The notes below the pieces were generated by a model. The model was given only the letters and a program-made list of their open reading frames with translations. It was not told where the DNA came from and did no database searches. This document shows positions 1 to 11,797 of a DNA stretch of 64,000 bases, piece after piece. A program made the position numbers and the translations under genes. The stretch lies in assembly GCA_030686995.1 (NCBI GenBank), contig CM060684.1, positions 9,507,897 through 9,571,896 of the forward strand. Reading direction: 5' to 3'. Within the stretch, counting starts at the first letter, position 1. Every line of letters begins with the position of its first letter. Source of the DNA: Artemisia argyi. Taxonomy: Eukaryota; Streptophyta; Magnoliopsida; Asterales; Asteraceae.

Positions 1-549
1 TCTAAGTGTTTTCGACTAGTTCAAGTACCATTAGGAATGTATGAGTTTTTACGTTTGCATGTTATTATTGGTTCGAAAGTTTTACTAAACACGAATCCTA
101 ACGTGGTCAAAAACGAGAATGACGAATAAAAAGTATAACATGGTCCGTTTGGTTTGTTAGTTGGGTTTAAGGCCCATTTACGTGTGGGGTCCACATAGAG
201 GTTTTTAGGGAGTCGGGATAAGTTCGAGATATAATAGTGAGTGGTCTCGAGAATTTTCGTAGGATTCGGAATATATAAGTATAGTACGTAAAAGGTGTCG
301 TATAATATATAATTATAATTATAAACGTTTAATAATTATAATTACAAGCGTTAAAATACATTCGCGATAATTTAGACTATCTAGGTTTGTGTGCAAGCGA
401 TGTCTCTAGGCAAATAATATATCACGACATTCCGTTTGTGATTCACACAATAAGTCATATATATAAAAAAAAATTTTGTCATACGTAATAATGGGAAATT
501 AAATAGTGCAAGTGTTTACTAACCGTTGGGAAAATTACGAGATGCTACA
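1..549 (-). repeat. Element 1 3' LTR, partial
   Basis: Matches 8519-9067 base for base by eye and ends in the same GATGCTACA. The remaining ~1.86 kb of this LTR lies left of the window. The inner flank (550-567) is not purine-rich on the minus strand, so no normal polypurine tract is seen. Confidence 0.93.
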
Positions 550-567
550 GTACATACATCTTACAGT

Positions 568-586
568 GAATTCCGTCCCGGAATTC
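568..586 (-). other. Conserved 19-nt hairpin between pol stop and 3' LTR (element 1)
   Basis: Minus strand: arm GAATTCCG, loop GGA, arm CGGAATTC, a perfect 8-bp stem. It lies about 27 nt past the gag-pol stop. Elements 3 (19596-19614) and 5 (41114-41132) have the same stem and loop, with two base pairs exchanged in both arms. Confidence 0.7.
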
Positions 587-612
587 GAGTTTAGGAGGGT
601 TGCCAAGGGTGT

Positions 613-3600
613 CTAAGAGAAGAGGTGTGGGTACTTGGTGCGAAACTGGTCCTCGCGTTCCCAAGTATACTCTGGTCCTCGTTTAGAGTCCCATCGAACT
701 TTTATGATAGGGATACGGTTTTGTTTTAGTTGTTTGACTTCTCTATCCATGATTTCTACTGGTTCCTCGGTAAAAACGAGTTTGTCATCAAGTTGTAATT
801 CTTTCAATGGAATGACTAAAGATTCATCGGATAAACACTTCTTGAGATTTGACACATGGAAAGTGTTGTGAATTCTACTAAGTTCTTCGGGTAGTTCAAG
901 TTTATATGCCATGGGTCCAATTCTTTCTAAGATTTTGAATGGACCGATGTATCTTGGGTTTAACTTTCCCCTCTTTCCGAATCGTATCATTCCTTTCCAT
1001 GGTGATACTTTTAACATAACTTTATCTCCAATCTGAAATTCCATGGGTTTTCTTTTTAGGTCAGCGTAACTTTTCTGTCGGTCTCTGGCGGTTTGTAAAC
1101 GTTGTTTGATTTTGATGATTTTCTCGGTTGTCTCATGAACTAGATCCGGTCCTGTGAGTTGTATTTCTCCGACTTCTGCCCAGCAAACGGGTGATCTACA
1201 CTTTCTACCGTAAAGTGCTTCGAATGGTGCTGCCTTGATACTGGTATGATAACTGTTGTTATATGAGAATTCTGCCAACGGTAAGTGTTTGTCCCAACCT
1301 TTTCCGAAGTCTATAGCACAAGCGCGTAGCATATCTTCTAAGGTTTGTATTGTTCTCTCACTTTGACCATCGGTTTGTGGGTGATAGGCTGTGCTCATAT
1401 CCAGCTTTGTTCCTAAAGCTTTTTGTAATGATTTCCAAAAATGAGACGTGAAACGACTGTCACGATCTGATATAATGGAAATTGGCACTCCATGTCGTGA
1501 CACAATTTCCTTCAGATATACCTGAGCAAGCGTGTTCATTTCATCAGTTTCTTTGATTGGTAGGAAATGAGCTGACTTGGTGAGACGATCAACGATAACC
1601 CATATCGTATCGTAGCCAGTAGAGGTTTTGGGAAGTTTGGTGATGAAGTCCATTGTAATACGTTCCCATTTCCACATGGGGAGTTCGGGTTGGGTGAGTA
1701 ATCCGGAGGGTTTCTGGTATTCTGCTTTTACTCTTGAACATGTTAGACATTTACTGACGTACTCGGCGATGTCGGCTTTCATATTCGGCCACCAATATAG
1801 TTTCTTAAGATCTTGGTACATTTTGTCGGAACCTGGGTGAATGGAGTATTTTGACTTGTGAGACTCATGCATGATAAGGTCACGAATACCTCCGAAGAGA
1901 GGAATCCAGCTTCTTTCCTTGAAACAAAGCATTCCATCTGATCTTTTCACAAATCCGTTTTCATTTTCCGGCATACCAAAAATCTTTTCAATTGGTCGAT
2001 TTTCTTTCTTGAGAGCTTCGCTCTGGGCGATAATGATTTGTGTTGGAAGGGGTGAACAAATAGTCATGCCTAACGATCTAACCCTGAGAGGTTTTAGTCT
2101 TTCTTTCCGGCTTAGTGCATCTGCTACTACATTAGCCTTTCCTGGGTGATAACGGATTTCACAATCATAATCACTAAGCAATTCTAACCAACGGCGTTGT
2201 CTCATGTTTAAATCCTTTTGATCTAGGATATGTTGGAGACTTTTGTGATCTGTAAACACGATACACTTAGTGCCGTATAGATAGTGTCTCCATAACTTGA
2301 GAGCGAATACTATTGCTCCTAGTTCTAGATCATGGGTTGTGTAATTTTCCTCATGTTTCTTCAGTTGACGTGAGGCATAAGCTATTACCTTATCTCGTTG
2401 TATCAAAACTGCACCTAAACCATGGTACGAAGCGTCACAATATAGCACGAAATCTTTGTTTCCTTCGGGCAATGCTAGTATTGGAGCTTCACAAAGCTTT
2501 TGTTTTAACAGTTGGAAGGCTGATTCTGCTTCTTGTCCCCAAACGTACTTTTCGTTCTTTTGGGTCAATTTGGTCAATGGTTTTGAGATTTTAGAGAAAC
2601 CTTCAATAAATCTCCGGTAGTAACCTGCAAGACCTAAAAATTGACGTACTTCTGTGGGAGTTGTAGGTGATGACCATTCTTTAACTGCCTCTATTTTTGC
2701 AGGATCCACGTGTATTCCTTGACTATTGATTACGTGTCCTAAAAATTGTACCGTGGAAATCCAAAAGTCACATTTTGAGAATTTTGCGTACAACTTTTCC
2801 TTCCTAAGTAACTCTAGGATTGTTCTCAAATGATTGGCATGTTCCTCTTTGTTACGAGAGTAGATCAGAATGTCGTCAATGAACACTATCACGAATTTGT
2901 CCAAATATGGCTTGCATACTCGGTTCATTAGGTCCATAAACACAGCGGGTGCGTTTGTTAGACCAAATGGCATTACCTGAAATTCATAGTGTCCATAACG
3001 GGTTCTGAAGGCTGTCTTGGGAATATCCTCTTCCCGAACTCTCAATTGATGGTATCCCGACCTTAGATCAATCTTCGAGTATACACTCGATCCTTGTAAT
3101 TGATCAAACAAATCGTCTATTCTAGGTAAAGGATATCGGTTCTTTATAGTGAGTTTGTTTAACTCTCGGTAATCTATGCACATTCGGAATGATCCGTCTT
3201 TCTTTTTAACAAATAGAACTGGGGCTCCCCAAGGTGATGAACTTGGTCTAATGAAACCTTTATCGGATAATTCCTTTAGTTGTTCCGATAGTTCCTCCAT
3301 TTCGGAAGGTGCCAACCTGTAAGGTGCTTTTGCTACTGGTGCCGCTCCAGGCACTAGTTCAATTTGAAACTCTACTTGACGAGTCGGTGGAAGACCGGGT
3401 AGATCTTCAGGAAATACTTCGGGGAATTCCTTAACAATAGGTACATCTTTAAGTTGTTTCTTGGTTAACTTACTTTCCGTCACTTGAACCATGAATACAT
3501 GACATCCTTCGTTCATGTATTTTATCATTCTGAGGCATGAGATGATTCCGTATCGGTTTTTATTCTTGTCGCCATGGATAACGAGGGTTTCATTCTTAAA

Positions 3601-5109
3601 AGGAATGTGTATGGCTTTCTCGTCACAATGAATCTTAGCTTGATGTTTGGATAACCAATCCATTCCGATGATAGCATCAAAACTACCGAGTTGGACAGGC
3701 ATCAGGTCAATAGGAAAGGATTCTCCTACGAGGGTTATGGTACAATCTTTTAAAACCGAGTTGGTGCTAATTAAGTTCCCATTGGCCATTTCTATCTCGT
3801 ATGTGGTGTTTAGCTTAGAAGGGTTAGAGTTAATGAAAGGGGCAAACGTATCTGACACGAAGCTCTTATCTGCTCCAGAATCAAATAATACTCTAGCATT
3901 ATGATGATTTAATAAGAACGTACCCGTGACAACGTCGGGGTTTTGTGGTTCATTTTCATTTCCCATCACGTATGCTCTTGCTCGTGCAGTGTTCTGACCA
4001 TTTCCCTTTGGACAGCGGTTCTTGAAGTGTCCGGTTTCTCCGCATGAGTAACATGTTGGTGCTATTGGTTGTAGGTTGCTGCCGGTAGCAGGGGTTCTAC
4101 AATCTTTTGTGGCATGACCTATCCTTTGGCATTTATGGCATTTTACTGTACAAGCACCATTGTGATGAAGCTTGCATCGGTTGCACTGTGGCTTAATACC
4201 TTGATATCCATTGCCATTGGTTGCCGTAAATATCTTAGGAGGTTCTTGTCGTTGGTTCTGTTGTTGACGATGTGGGTTCTTGTTCTGGTGTTGTTGTTGG
4301 TTGATCCTGTTGTAGTTGTTGTTGTTGTTGTGGTGATGGTTGTTGTTGCGATGGCCGTTGTGGTAGTGATTGTGGTTTTGGTGGTGGGTGGTTCTCCTGT
4401 CATCGAGTTTTCTTTTGAGTTCGTTGCACTTGATTTCGCGGTCTAGGAGTTTTTGTGCTAACTCCATTGCGACTTCTAGTGATGGTGGGTTGGATGCTGT
4501 GACGTTTCCTTCGATATTCCGGGGAAGACCTTCAATATACTTCTCCAGAGTTTTCTCTAAATCTGGTACGATAGAAGGACATAATGCCATTAGCTCGTGG
4601 AATCTCCTGTTGTAAGCCCTAAGATCGATTCCTTTGACTGCAAGGACGTGGAATTCGTCTTCCAGTTTTCTTATTTCGGATCGAGGACAGTATTTCTTTA
4701 GGATCTTGGCTTTGAATTCCGTCCAGGAGAGTTGGTATGCCGCTTCTGTACCTAAAGTTTGAGTTGTAGCGGTCCACCATGACAAGGCGTCATCCATTAA
4801 GGTTCCGGTGGCAAATGTGACCCTGTTGTTTTCTGAGCATCCACTCCTTTGGAATACTGTTTCGCATCTCTCGAACCAATGGGCGAGTTTAGTTATCCCT
4901 TCAGTACCCATGAAGTAAGTTGGCTGACAAGCCATAAAGTCTTTATAGGTACATTGGCGAGGTGCGGGAGCAACATTTCTTGCCGGTTGTGCATTAGCAT
5001 TTGCTTGTTCGGCTAAGGCTGCATTGATTCCATTGGTGATTGCTTGTTGGATCTCTTCCGGGGTCATGGTTGCTGCTGAGGTAGTGGTCGTGGTTCTCTT
5101 AGGTGCCAT
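613..5109 (-). CDS. Gag-Pol polyprotein of element 1 (intact, 1498 aa)
   Basis: Complete retrotransposon polyprotein making the coat, protease, reverse transcriptase, RNase H and integrase. Order by residue: gag about 50-235; a His/Asn/Gln-rich stretch 241-290; CCHC zinc knuckles about 324-337 and 353-366, with an extra Cys-rich segment from 309; protease DSGA 410-413; reverse transcriptase about 600-780 with FIDD at 743-746; RNase H from about 870 with Asp near 892 and 954; integrase zinc region with Cys 1121 and 1124; integrase core with Asp1174, Asp1215 and Glu1251, which is D,D(35)E spacing; and a chromodomain-like tail 1447-1498. No stop or frameshift is seen. The ATG at 5109 opens a normal gag N-terminus. 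Gag and pol share one frame. A source of enzymes in trans for elements 3 and 5 is possible but inferred. Confidence 0.95.
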   Translation of the reverse strand: MAPKRTTTTTSAATMTPEEIQQAITNGINAALAEQANANAQPARNVAPAPRQCTYKDFMACQPTYFMGTEGITKLAHWFERCETVFQRSGCSENNRVTFATGTLMDDALSWWTATTQTLGTEAAYQLSWTEFKAKILKKYCPRSEIRKLEDEFHVLAVKGIDLRAYNRRFHELMALCPSIVPDLEKTLEKYIEGLPRNIEGNVTASNPPSLEVAMELAQKLLDREIKCNELKRKLDDRRTTHHQNHNHYHNGHRNNNHHHNNNNNYNRINQQQHQNKNPHRQQQNQRQEPPKIFTATNGNGYQGIKPQCNRCKLHHNGACTVKCHKCQRIGHATKDCRTPATGSNLQPIAPTCYSCGETGHFKNRCPKGNGQNTARARAYVMGNENEPQNPDVVTGTFLLNHHNARVLFDSGADKSFVSDTFAPFINSNPSKLNTTYEIEMANGNLISTNSVLKDCTITLVGESFPIDLMPVQLGSFDAIIGMDWLSKHQAKIHCDEKAIHIPFKNETLVIHGDKNKNRYGIISCLRMIKYMNEGCHVFMVQVTESKLTKKQLKDVPIVKEFPEVFPEDLPGLPPTRQVEFQIELVPGAAPVAKAPYRLAPSEMEELSEQLKELSDKGFIRPSSSPWGAPVLFVKKKDGSFRMCIDYRELNKLTIKNRYPLPRIDDLFDQLQGSSVYSKIDLRSGYHQLRVREEDIPKTAFRTRYGHYEFQVMPFGLTNAPAVFMDLMNRVCKPYLDKFVIVFIDDILIYSRNKEEHANHLRTILELLRKEKLYAKFSKCDFWISTVQFLGHVINSQGIHVDPAKIEAVKEWSSPTTPTEVRQFLGLAGYYRRFIEGFSKISKPLTKLTQKNEKYVWGQEAESAFQLLKQKLCEAPILALPEGNKDFVLYCDASYHGLGAVLIQRDKVIAYASRQLKKHEENYTTHDLELGAIVFALKLWRHYLYGTKCIVFTDHKSLQHILDQKDLNMRQRRWLELLSDYDCEIRYHPGKANVVADALSRKERLKPLRVRSLGMTICSPLPTQIIIAQSEALKKENRPIEKIFGMPENENGFVKRSDGMLCFKERSWIPLFGGIRDLIMHESHKSKYSIHPGSDKMYQDLKKLYWWPNMKADIAEYVSKCLTCSRVKAEYQKPSGLLTQPELPMWKWERITMDFITKLPKTSTGYDTIWVIVDRLTKSAHFLPIKETDEMNTLAQVYLKEIVSRHGVPISIISDRDSRFTSHFWKSLQKALGTKLDMSTAYHPQTDGQSERTIQTLEDMLRACAIDFGKGWDKHLPLAEFSYNNSYHTSIKAAPFEALYGRKCRSPVCWAEVGEIQLTGPDLVHETTEKIIKIKQRLQTARDRQKSYADLKRKPMEFQIGDKVMLKVSPWKGMIRFGKRGKLNPRYIGPFKILERIGPMAYKLELPEELSRIHNTFHVSNLKKCLSDESLVIPLKELQLDDKLVFTEEPVEIMDREVKQLKQNRIPIIKVRWDSKRGPEYTWEREDQFRTKYPHLFS

Positions 5110-5388
5110 ATTCCTAAAAATGAGAATATATTTTCAGAATTTTCATAATAACCATCTTGTGTTAGACTATTTAGTAACATCAATAGGTTCAAAGTTATAA
5201 TAGTGTCACATATATCACGATGCAATATACGATATCATAACACTTATGAAAATAAAGCAAACATAACATCATTGATTAGATCGTCGTTTTACATCACTTA
5301 TTCATTCTTGTTGACATATCTTCTAGGACATTCAAATACAAGTTATTACTGTGATGTGGGTGAGGCTACATCGACAATCTATGGCATT

Positions 5389-6474
5389 CTAGGGTTTTCC
5401 TTGGTTATCATCAAGACGACGTTCTAGTTCCTGAATTTTGGCGGCCATGGTTTCTATGATTTGGTCTCGGTCTCTCTCCCTAGCTTGTGTTTCTTGTTGT
5501 GCACGTCGCAGAGACATGACTTGGGCTCTTGTGGTGTCGAGGGCTTGATCGATGTCACACATGATGTCCCTGTTTACGGTGTTAGCAGAGCAAAGTAATC
5601 CGATGAATTCCATAGCTTCACCGAATTGGGTACTTAGTTGTTCAATTATGGTTCCCGTCTCTAGGTGTCCCATCACAAGTTGTTCGATCTCAGCTGACAT
5701 GACTTCTATTAGTTCATTAGGGATGTTGTTCACCAAGGTGGCTATGGCGTCTAACCTGTCTTCATGTCTTACTAACCTAGCTGCCAAGAGTGGTATGGTA
5801 TGGTGAATGGGTTCTCCAGTGACTGGAAGGACCTTGGATGCAGCAAATGATGATCTTTCACCAAGTTCTCTGTTGGTGGGAGTACCTTCTTGAGATCTCC
5901 AATACTTAAGGATTGGTAGTAGAAATGACCATTTGCGAGCATTGACCCGCTTACGAGCCTTATGGTTGGTTCTTGCATAATAGTAAGGTTCTGAGGAGGT
6001 AGGACGAATCTGGTAATTCCTTGGTTGATAAGGTAGAGGAGCACTGGAAGTTTTCACAGGTGGTGAACTGTTGATTGTCACTGGTACAGTAGTAGTCTGC
6101 TGATAAAATATACTAGGTAGTATCACTGGTTCTGCAGTTGGAGCAACTTCCTTTTTCCATTTAGTATCATCCCAGATGTCTTTTTCTTCAGCATATGAAA
6201 GAGCTTTTCCAGCTGTGGCTGGTTCATAAGGCTGGAATGGAGAAGTTTGCTTACTGCGTCTGATTGGACCAGATGATGCTTGAGGTGAAGTAGAGGATTG
6301 CTGACTTTCCTTATTCTTATCTGTTGTAGGTGACACAGTCATTGGAGCAAGAGTTGGTACCATAGGTGTAGAGCTCTCAGTTTCCGAATCCGATAATAAC
6401 ACAATGAAGTTGGGTTTGGAAGACATGGTACTGTAATAATCCCGGTTAGTAAACATAGTTATTAGCATAATCAT
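5389..6474 (-). CDS. Accessory ORF upstream of gag in element 1 (361 aa, function unknown)
   Basis: A long intact ORF in the sense direction between primer site and gag, ending about 280 bases before the gag ATG. I do not recognise an enzymatic domain. From the internal ATG at 6426 it opens MSSKPNFIVLLSDSETES. It then has a Ser/Thr/Pro-rich region, a basic patch (NHKARKRVNARKW, about residues 168-180), and a C-terminal third rich in Arg, Glu and Gln that looks like a coiled coil (about 310-355). Elements 3 (near 24816) and 5 (near 36443) carry decayed relatives starting MSSD/MSSN and keeping an acidic Ser/Asp block. The start could be 6474 or 6426; the shared MSS start favours 6426. It could be translated from a spliced or separate RNA, or be a detached gag N-terminal extension. 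Confidence 0.75.
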   Translation of the reverse strand: MIMLITMFTNRDYYSTMSSKPNFIVLLSDSETESSTPMVPTLAPMTVSPTTDKNKESQQSSTSPQASSGPIRRSKQTSPFQPYEPATAGKALSYAEEKDIWDDTKWKKEVAPTAEPVILPSIFYQQTTTVPVTINSSPPVKTSSAPLPYQPRNYQIRPTSSEPYYYARTNHKARKRVNARKWSFLLPILKYWRSQEGTPTNRELGERSSFAASKVLPVTGEPIHHTIPLLAARLVRHEDRLDAIATLVNNIPNELIEVMSAEIEQLVMGHLETGTIIEQLSTQFGEAMEFIGLLCSANTVNRDIMCDIDQALDTTRAQVMSLRRAQQETQARERDRDQIIETMAAKIQELERRLDDNQGKP

Positions 6475-6643
6475 AACATGTAAGCATATATCAAGTTATA
6501 TAAGTAAGAAATAATGAGAAGTAATTTTTCTACCAGATGTTGGATTGTAGGCACGGAGGGCATGAAGTGGTATTTTGTAAAAATGGTCCAGTTAAAGTGT
6601 AGTTATAGTCCAATGTTTAAAAACATCTGGTTCTCTATAACCG

Positions 6644-6657
6644 TGGCTCTGATACCA
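6644..6657 (-). other. Primer binding site of element 1 (initiator tRNA-Met)
   Basis: Plus strand TGGCTCTGATACCA equals the 3' end of plant initiator tRNA-Met, so the minus-strand RNA pairs with it. Three bases (ATC) separate it from the LTR at 6661. It is not a tRNA gene. Confidence 0.93.
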
Positions 6658-6660
6658 ATC

Positions 6661-9067
6661 TGTAACACCCCCAAAAGTTGTTTTAATAATAGCGGAAGAC
6701 TTAATATGTCAGCGGAAACTTTCGGGGTATTACTTCGAGGATCTTTGTCACAATCATAGTAGATATCACATAGTGAGGTATTAAAGATTTATTTTATTTC
6801 AAAATACCAAATATCAGAAATACAAAACATTATTTAGTTAAGAATGTGTTTTATTCTGAAGGAAAATAAGTAGTTTATTATAGTTCTTGTCTTGCTTCTG
6901 CCCACTCCGTGCCATCCAGATCCGTCTTGTTTAGTTACCTGAGATAAACATACTAAAGTCAACATAAAGTTGAGTGATATTCATAGGTTTGAGTTTAAGA
7001 GTTTAATCACAAGTTACGAATGTATTGTAATCACATACAATCAATATGTTAAAAATCAGTGTTCCTGTTATTGCCTTAAGCTCATGATACTCAACGATTA
7101 ACAGCCAATCATAAATATGAATTATGATGGTAAGTAATAGGCCCCCAAAGATAGGTATTTGTCAATAACCTATTTATAAGAACAATAAAGTGCGCCTGGT
7201 GTTTTCTCCAACAACCAAACGAGGATTGTTAATCACTAATAGTACTATCCACAATTATTTACGTTCACCCTTCAGGTGATTAAGGTTCATGATAGAGGGA
7301 CTTCTGACAATAGTAACTTAAGCAAATAACATTGGCCTGACGGTATTTCAATACCCGGTATAAAAGACTTGTGATCGAGTTTTAAGCATGTATCTCCCCA
7401 CGGGAAAATAGTTAAAGAGTGGGCTATGAAATCACCTTAGTAGTACAGTGGTATCGTAGTCTCAACAAAGCAAGGAAACGGCTTCACACAACACAACCTA
7501 AAAGATAATGCAAGTTTCAGTTGATAGTCTAAATCTGGTTTTATCGCGAATGTTTGTCATGTTTTCAATATATATCGAAGTATGAAATGGTAAGTCATGA
7601 TAAAAGTTAATAATCATATCGTATAGTTAACTTTAATTTATTTCGACGAGGATTATATATATAACGTATATATAATTAAAAATTTCAAAGTTTTATATTA
7701 ATTATCATAATATTTATATAAAACTTTATAAATATAATAAGAAATATTTATTTCAGTAAAGTCCTTTAAGTTTCACAAGTTTTACAAATTTGACCCTGAC
7801 GGTAATAACATTTTCACCGTTAGTCCAATATACATATTTTACATTTTTGGTCTAATATATAACAATATTTACCTTTTATGACTCCAAGTTTCAGTATTTA
7901 CAGTTTATACCCTTTAGAAAAATAGTTTTTATACTTTTCACCTAAGTTTACAATTTTGGCAATTCCAGTCCCTACTTCTCGTACATTTGCAAAAATGGTC
8001 CAAGTTTTACCAATTTCAAAACTTATCATTTTTATTAGTTCATTAAGCTCAAAATATTTAGAAAAGTTTAGTTTGATAGCTTATTAGCTTATTCTAAGCT
8101 TATTTTGTTTCTTGGGCTTAACGAGCCAAAAATAAGGGCCCGTTAAGGTTTAACGATCCACGAGGTTAGGGGGAACACTAGGTTCATAGAGATTCATCAT
8201 TTTAAGTTACTAAAACGTTTCAAATCAGTTTATACCCTCAGCTTATTACAATAAGCTAAAAAGTGCTTTTTGGGCTTTTAGGCCCACGTAGCTTATAAAA
8301 GTTTTTGTAAAATCTGATTTTTGTCGAGACAAAATGGGTCGAGTAAAGTAGTTATACGAGCTAGTTAGGTCGAATGAAAGGTGTTATCTAATTGTTTACT
8401 AGGTCGTTAGTGAGGTCGAGTAATAAAATATATATGTTGTGTGTCTATTTTACAAATGACGGGGCTAAAGTAAACGAGTAAGACTTGACATGTAATTAGT
8501 TTCAACACTTAGAAAGTTTCTAAGTGTTTTCGACTAGTTCAAGTACCATTAGGAATGTATGAGTTTTTACGTTTGCATGTTATTATTGGTTCGAAAGTTT
8601 TACTAAACACGAATCCTAACGTGGTCAAAAACGAGAATGACGAATAAAAAGTATAACATGGTCCGTTTGGTTTGTTAGTTGGGTTTAAGGCCCATTTACG
8701 TGTGGGGTCCACATAGAGGTTTTTAGGGAGTCGGGATAAGTTCGAGATATAATAGTGAGTGGTCTCGAGAATTTTCGTAGGATTCGGAATATATAAGTAT
8801 AGTACGTAAAAGGTGTCGTATAATATATAATTATAATTATAAACGTTTAATAATTATAATTACAAGCGTTAAAATACATTCGCGATAATTTAGACTATCT
8901 AGGTTTGTGTGCAAGCGATGTCTCTAGGCAAATAATATATCACGACATTCCGTTTGTGATTCACACAATAAGTCATATATATAAAAAAAAATTTTGTCAT
9001 ACGTAATAATGGGAAATTAAATAGTGCAAGTGTTTACTAACCGTTGGGAAAATTACGAGATGCTACA
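6661..9067 (-). repeat. Element 1 5' LTR (2407 bp)
   Basis: Runs from TGTAACACCCCC beside the primer site to GATGCTACA. It is AT-rich with no believable ORF. It should hold the promoter, transcript start and poly(A) signals; several TA-rich runs exist (for example 7655-7745), but I cannot choose a TATA box with confidence. Confidence 0.93.
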
Positions 9068-9418
9068 AAGTCTGACGCCGTCATGTGTAATATTGTTCTG
9101 GGCCGTCACCACTTTTACTCTTGACGGCCATGCCTTGACGCCGTCACATTTCTACTGGACCGTCACCATTTTTGCTCTTGACGCCGTCATAAAATTGCTC
9201 TTGACGCTGTCAGGTACTGTTCCCAGCAAGGAAAATTAAGACTTTGCCGTTTTCTTCACTTTTATGCTCCAAAAACGTCCAAAACGCTTCATTTTCCGGA
9301 ATTCACTCCGAAAGTACCTAAAATCACAAAAGGAACGATTTAGGGAAATATTTGATCAAATAAATCCGAATTCGGGCTTAAATGACCCCCTAAAAATGGA
9401 TCATTTTTTGCCTCATCA
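9068..9418 (-). repeat. Element 2 3' LTR fragment, split by element 1
   Basis: Aligns with 15372-15722 with scattered substitutions. It starts exactly at the element 1 junction. It carries three perfect TGACGCCGTCA palindromes (9073, 9136, 9179). Confidence 0.88.
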
Positions 9419-11797
9419 TATACCCTTACACTTGAGATTTGCTTGTCCTCAAGCAAATGCGCTTTTATTCTAATCAAAATACAAGTTAGAGGTCATTTAA
9501 CACTAATATAAAAGTAATTACAACAAATAATCGTTCCACTATAGACCAAAGACAAGCACGGAGGTCATACACTAGCACCTCACAAATAGTGTTTAGATAC
9601 TAACATCTCTCGGGGTGTAATAAAGTATATATCACAATATGGAAATGGAAAACATCTCTCACTACCTGTCATAACAAATAGATTACCATAGGCTTGGGAA
9701 AGGATCAAACCTCCACCACATGGCGTAAGCACCTAGGATAAACTATCAAAGAGGTCTTTTTAAGGGTTATAACGTTATGTGTAGGGATATGGAATACACG
9801 GTTTTTTTTGGATATAGTCAATCTTTACTGATGGCGAGTTAATCATCTTGGTTAATTACATGTACAATATGGCGTTGCTAAGCCAAGACTAGAGTCGACT
9901 TAAGCTAATAAATGAAAAATAACAAGAACTTAAAATAAACATAGAATGAAACGGGATGCTAGTCCGTATGTTTTTTTTCTCTTTTCTTTTTCTATTTTTT
10001 ATTTTTTATTTTTTTATTTTTTTTTATTTTTTTTGCATACACTCTTACCCTACCATCCAAAATAATACATCATAGGGAATGAACACTCCCCTTACACTTA
10101 AATTTTTACATACTTTACAATCAACTATTCTAATGACTCGAATTAAGATAATCAAAACACTTGGAGTACTTTTAAGATTAACGCACATATGGGGGTAATA
10201 ATATGATGTTCTTCCCCATTACTCCATAACATAAGTACTTTACCCATGAGTCCCAATCGTCCCAAAACAATATGTATAAGGATATGACTCGACTTAGCAA
10301 CCATGTAATCAATTAGATAATTAACTAAGGGTTTAAACAAATAACAATAATGCACTAAAGATGAGTGCATACACGGAAGGCTAAGGCGATTTGGGTGTAC
10401 ATTTAAGTGGGTTGTAACAAATTCTTCCTTTAAGTAAGATGCTTAAAGTTAGAAACGAAAAGATAGGCTCGGAAGGGTGTACTAGGGGTTTCGTGTACTA
10501 AAAATGAGTACAACGCTAAGGTGTGGGAAAAATTAATTGACTTTACTAGCCAAGTAATATGACTTAAATGGTCAAGTAATTATGATACGGGTTTAACACA
10601 AGGGTGATCCTAATGCCTCTTATTATGTAGTAAATCCTACTACACGAATGTAGTCTCACTAGCGGTCTCGGGATGCATCACTAACGCAAGTTCTAGAATC
10701 TAAGTGCTACCGGTACACACATAAGCACTAATAATAAATGCTTTTCCTATCAAATCTAAAGGCGAACCTCACATATTTGGGTGGAAAATTTTTTAAGTGG
10801 TACGATTTTGTGCTAGTCATACAACCTCCTATCCATGAGACGCTTGCTAAGGCTAAAGTTTCACTCCTAAATGTTGTAAAAAAATTTAAATTTGGCGCTA
10901 AAAGTACACTAACAAGTATTTCTCTTAGTTTTATTACACACCTACCATCAAACAAACAAACTCAAGTGCAAGTATATACTATAAGGTATCATTATTTAGC
11001 CTCCCCTTACACTTAGGATGAACATTGTCCCCAATGTTCAATTAAAGAGTGTAAAAGTGAAATAATGAAATCAAATACTCCCCTGATTCGTTCGGTTGTG
11101 GATAGAGAGTTAACACGGTTAGATCTTCCTCCAAGAAAATGAACAATCAAAGCTTCTCTTCCAGAAAAATAAATCATCTTCTTGTCATATGTAACCTGTT
11201 AAACCTGAGAAAACAAACAAAGCAACCTCGCGTAAAATCAGCGGCAAGCTATATATACTAACAAATCCTAGAAAGCAATGTAAGATATAATGCTTGTGGA
11301 ATGAATGTTTGCAGATTTCCTGGAGTTTATAAAACTAAAGAATTAAAAAAAACTTTAAGACTCCGTTAGAAAAACAAAACTAGCAAAATTTCCATAATTT
11401 TACACGTGACGCCGTCAAGAGTAAACTCGTGACGCCGTCATAAGTGATCTGCAGAAATCTTTACGTTAAGTTTTCGGAAAATTTCTAGAAAAACTTATGT
11501 CCTACTTCCTGGAAAATCCTGCAAAACATCATTATGACTCGATGCAAGCATTTGACTCTAACAAATACTAATACACATGTCCATTTAATATTGTGGAGAA
11601 TCATGATCAATTTCGTTTCTTTAAAAACATATTTGGGTCTCCCCTTACACTTATCTTTTGCGAAATACCTTTATATGTAATTAAGGCGAAGTTAAAAACA
11701 AAATAAAGCATTTTCACAAGTTTATTTGAAACATGATCTACCACCAACACAAATAAAGCATGCATACAGAAACAAATAACAATCAAACAAATAAAAA
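9419..11797 (-). other. Element 2 3' untranslated region, no coding signal
   Basis: About 2.4 kb without a defensible gene; the short ORFs here look like chance. It holds a perfect 9-bp-arm hairpin beside the LTR (9437-9458), of the kind seen near the polypurine tract in Athila/Tat-type elements; a T-rich low-complexity run (9968-10035); several copies of a TAAGTGTAAGGGGAG-type segment on the minus strand (near 9423, 10086, 11001 and 11639); a short inverted-repeat region after the third copy (11016-11042); and two TGACGCCGTCA palindromes (11407, 11430). Confidence 0.7.

Larger units (their letters stand above)
1..9067 (-). mobile_element. Element 1: Ty3/gypsy chromovirus (Tekay/Del-like), left end cut by window
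   Basis: A minus-strand LTR retrotransposon. Going leftward it has a complete 5' LTR (6661-9067), an initiator-Met primer site (6644-6657), a 361-codon accessory ORF, an intact gag-pol ORF and the first 549 bases of the 3' LTR (1-549). The two LTR copies read identically over those 549 bases, so the insertion is young. LTRs begin TGTA and end TACA. The right flank (9068 on) is the interrupted 3' LTR of element 2. The uninterrupted counterpart of the junction is at 15372, and AAGTC at 9068-9072 is the expected target duplication. Its partner lies left of the window. The Tekay/Del assignment rests on long LTRs, gag and pol in one frame and a C-terminal chromodomain-like tail. Confidence 0.92.

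Noticed and set aside
4114..4446. Plus-strand Val-rich ORF
   Set aside because: Antisense of the His/Asn/Gln-rich and zinc-knuckle part of gag in element 1.
6644..6657. tRNA-Met gene fragment
   Set aside because: Only the 3' terminal 14 bases match and they abut an LTR; it is a primer binding site.
9024..9239. 71-codon ORF spanning the element 1 / element 2 junction
   Set aside because: Crosses a transposon boundary, so it cannot be a conserved gene.
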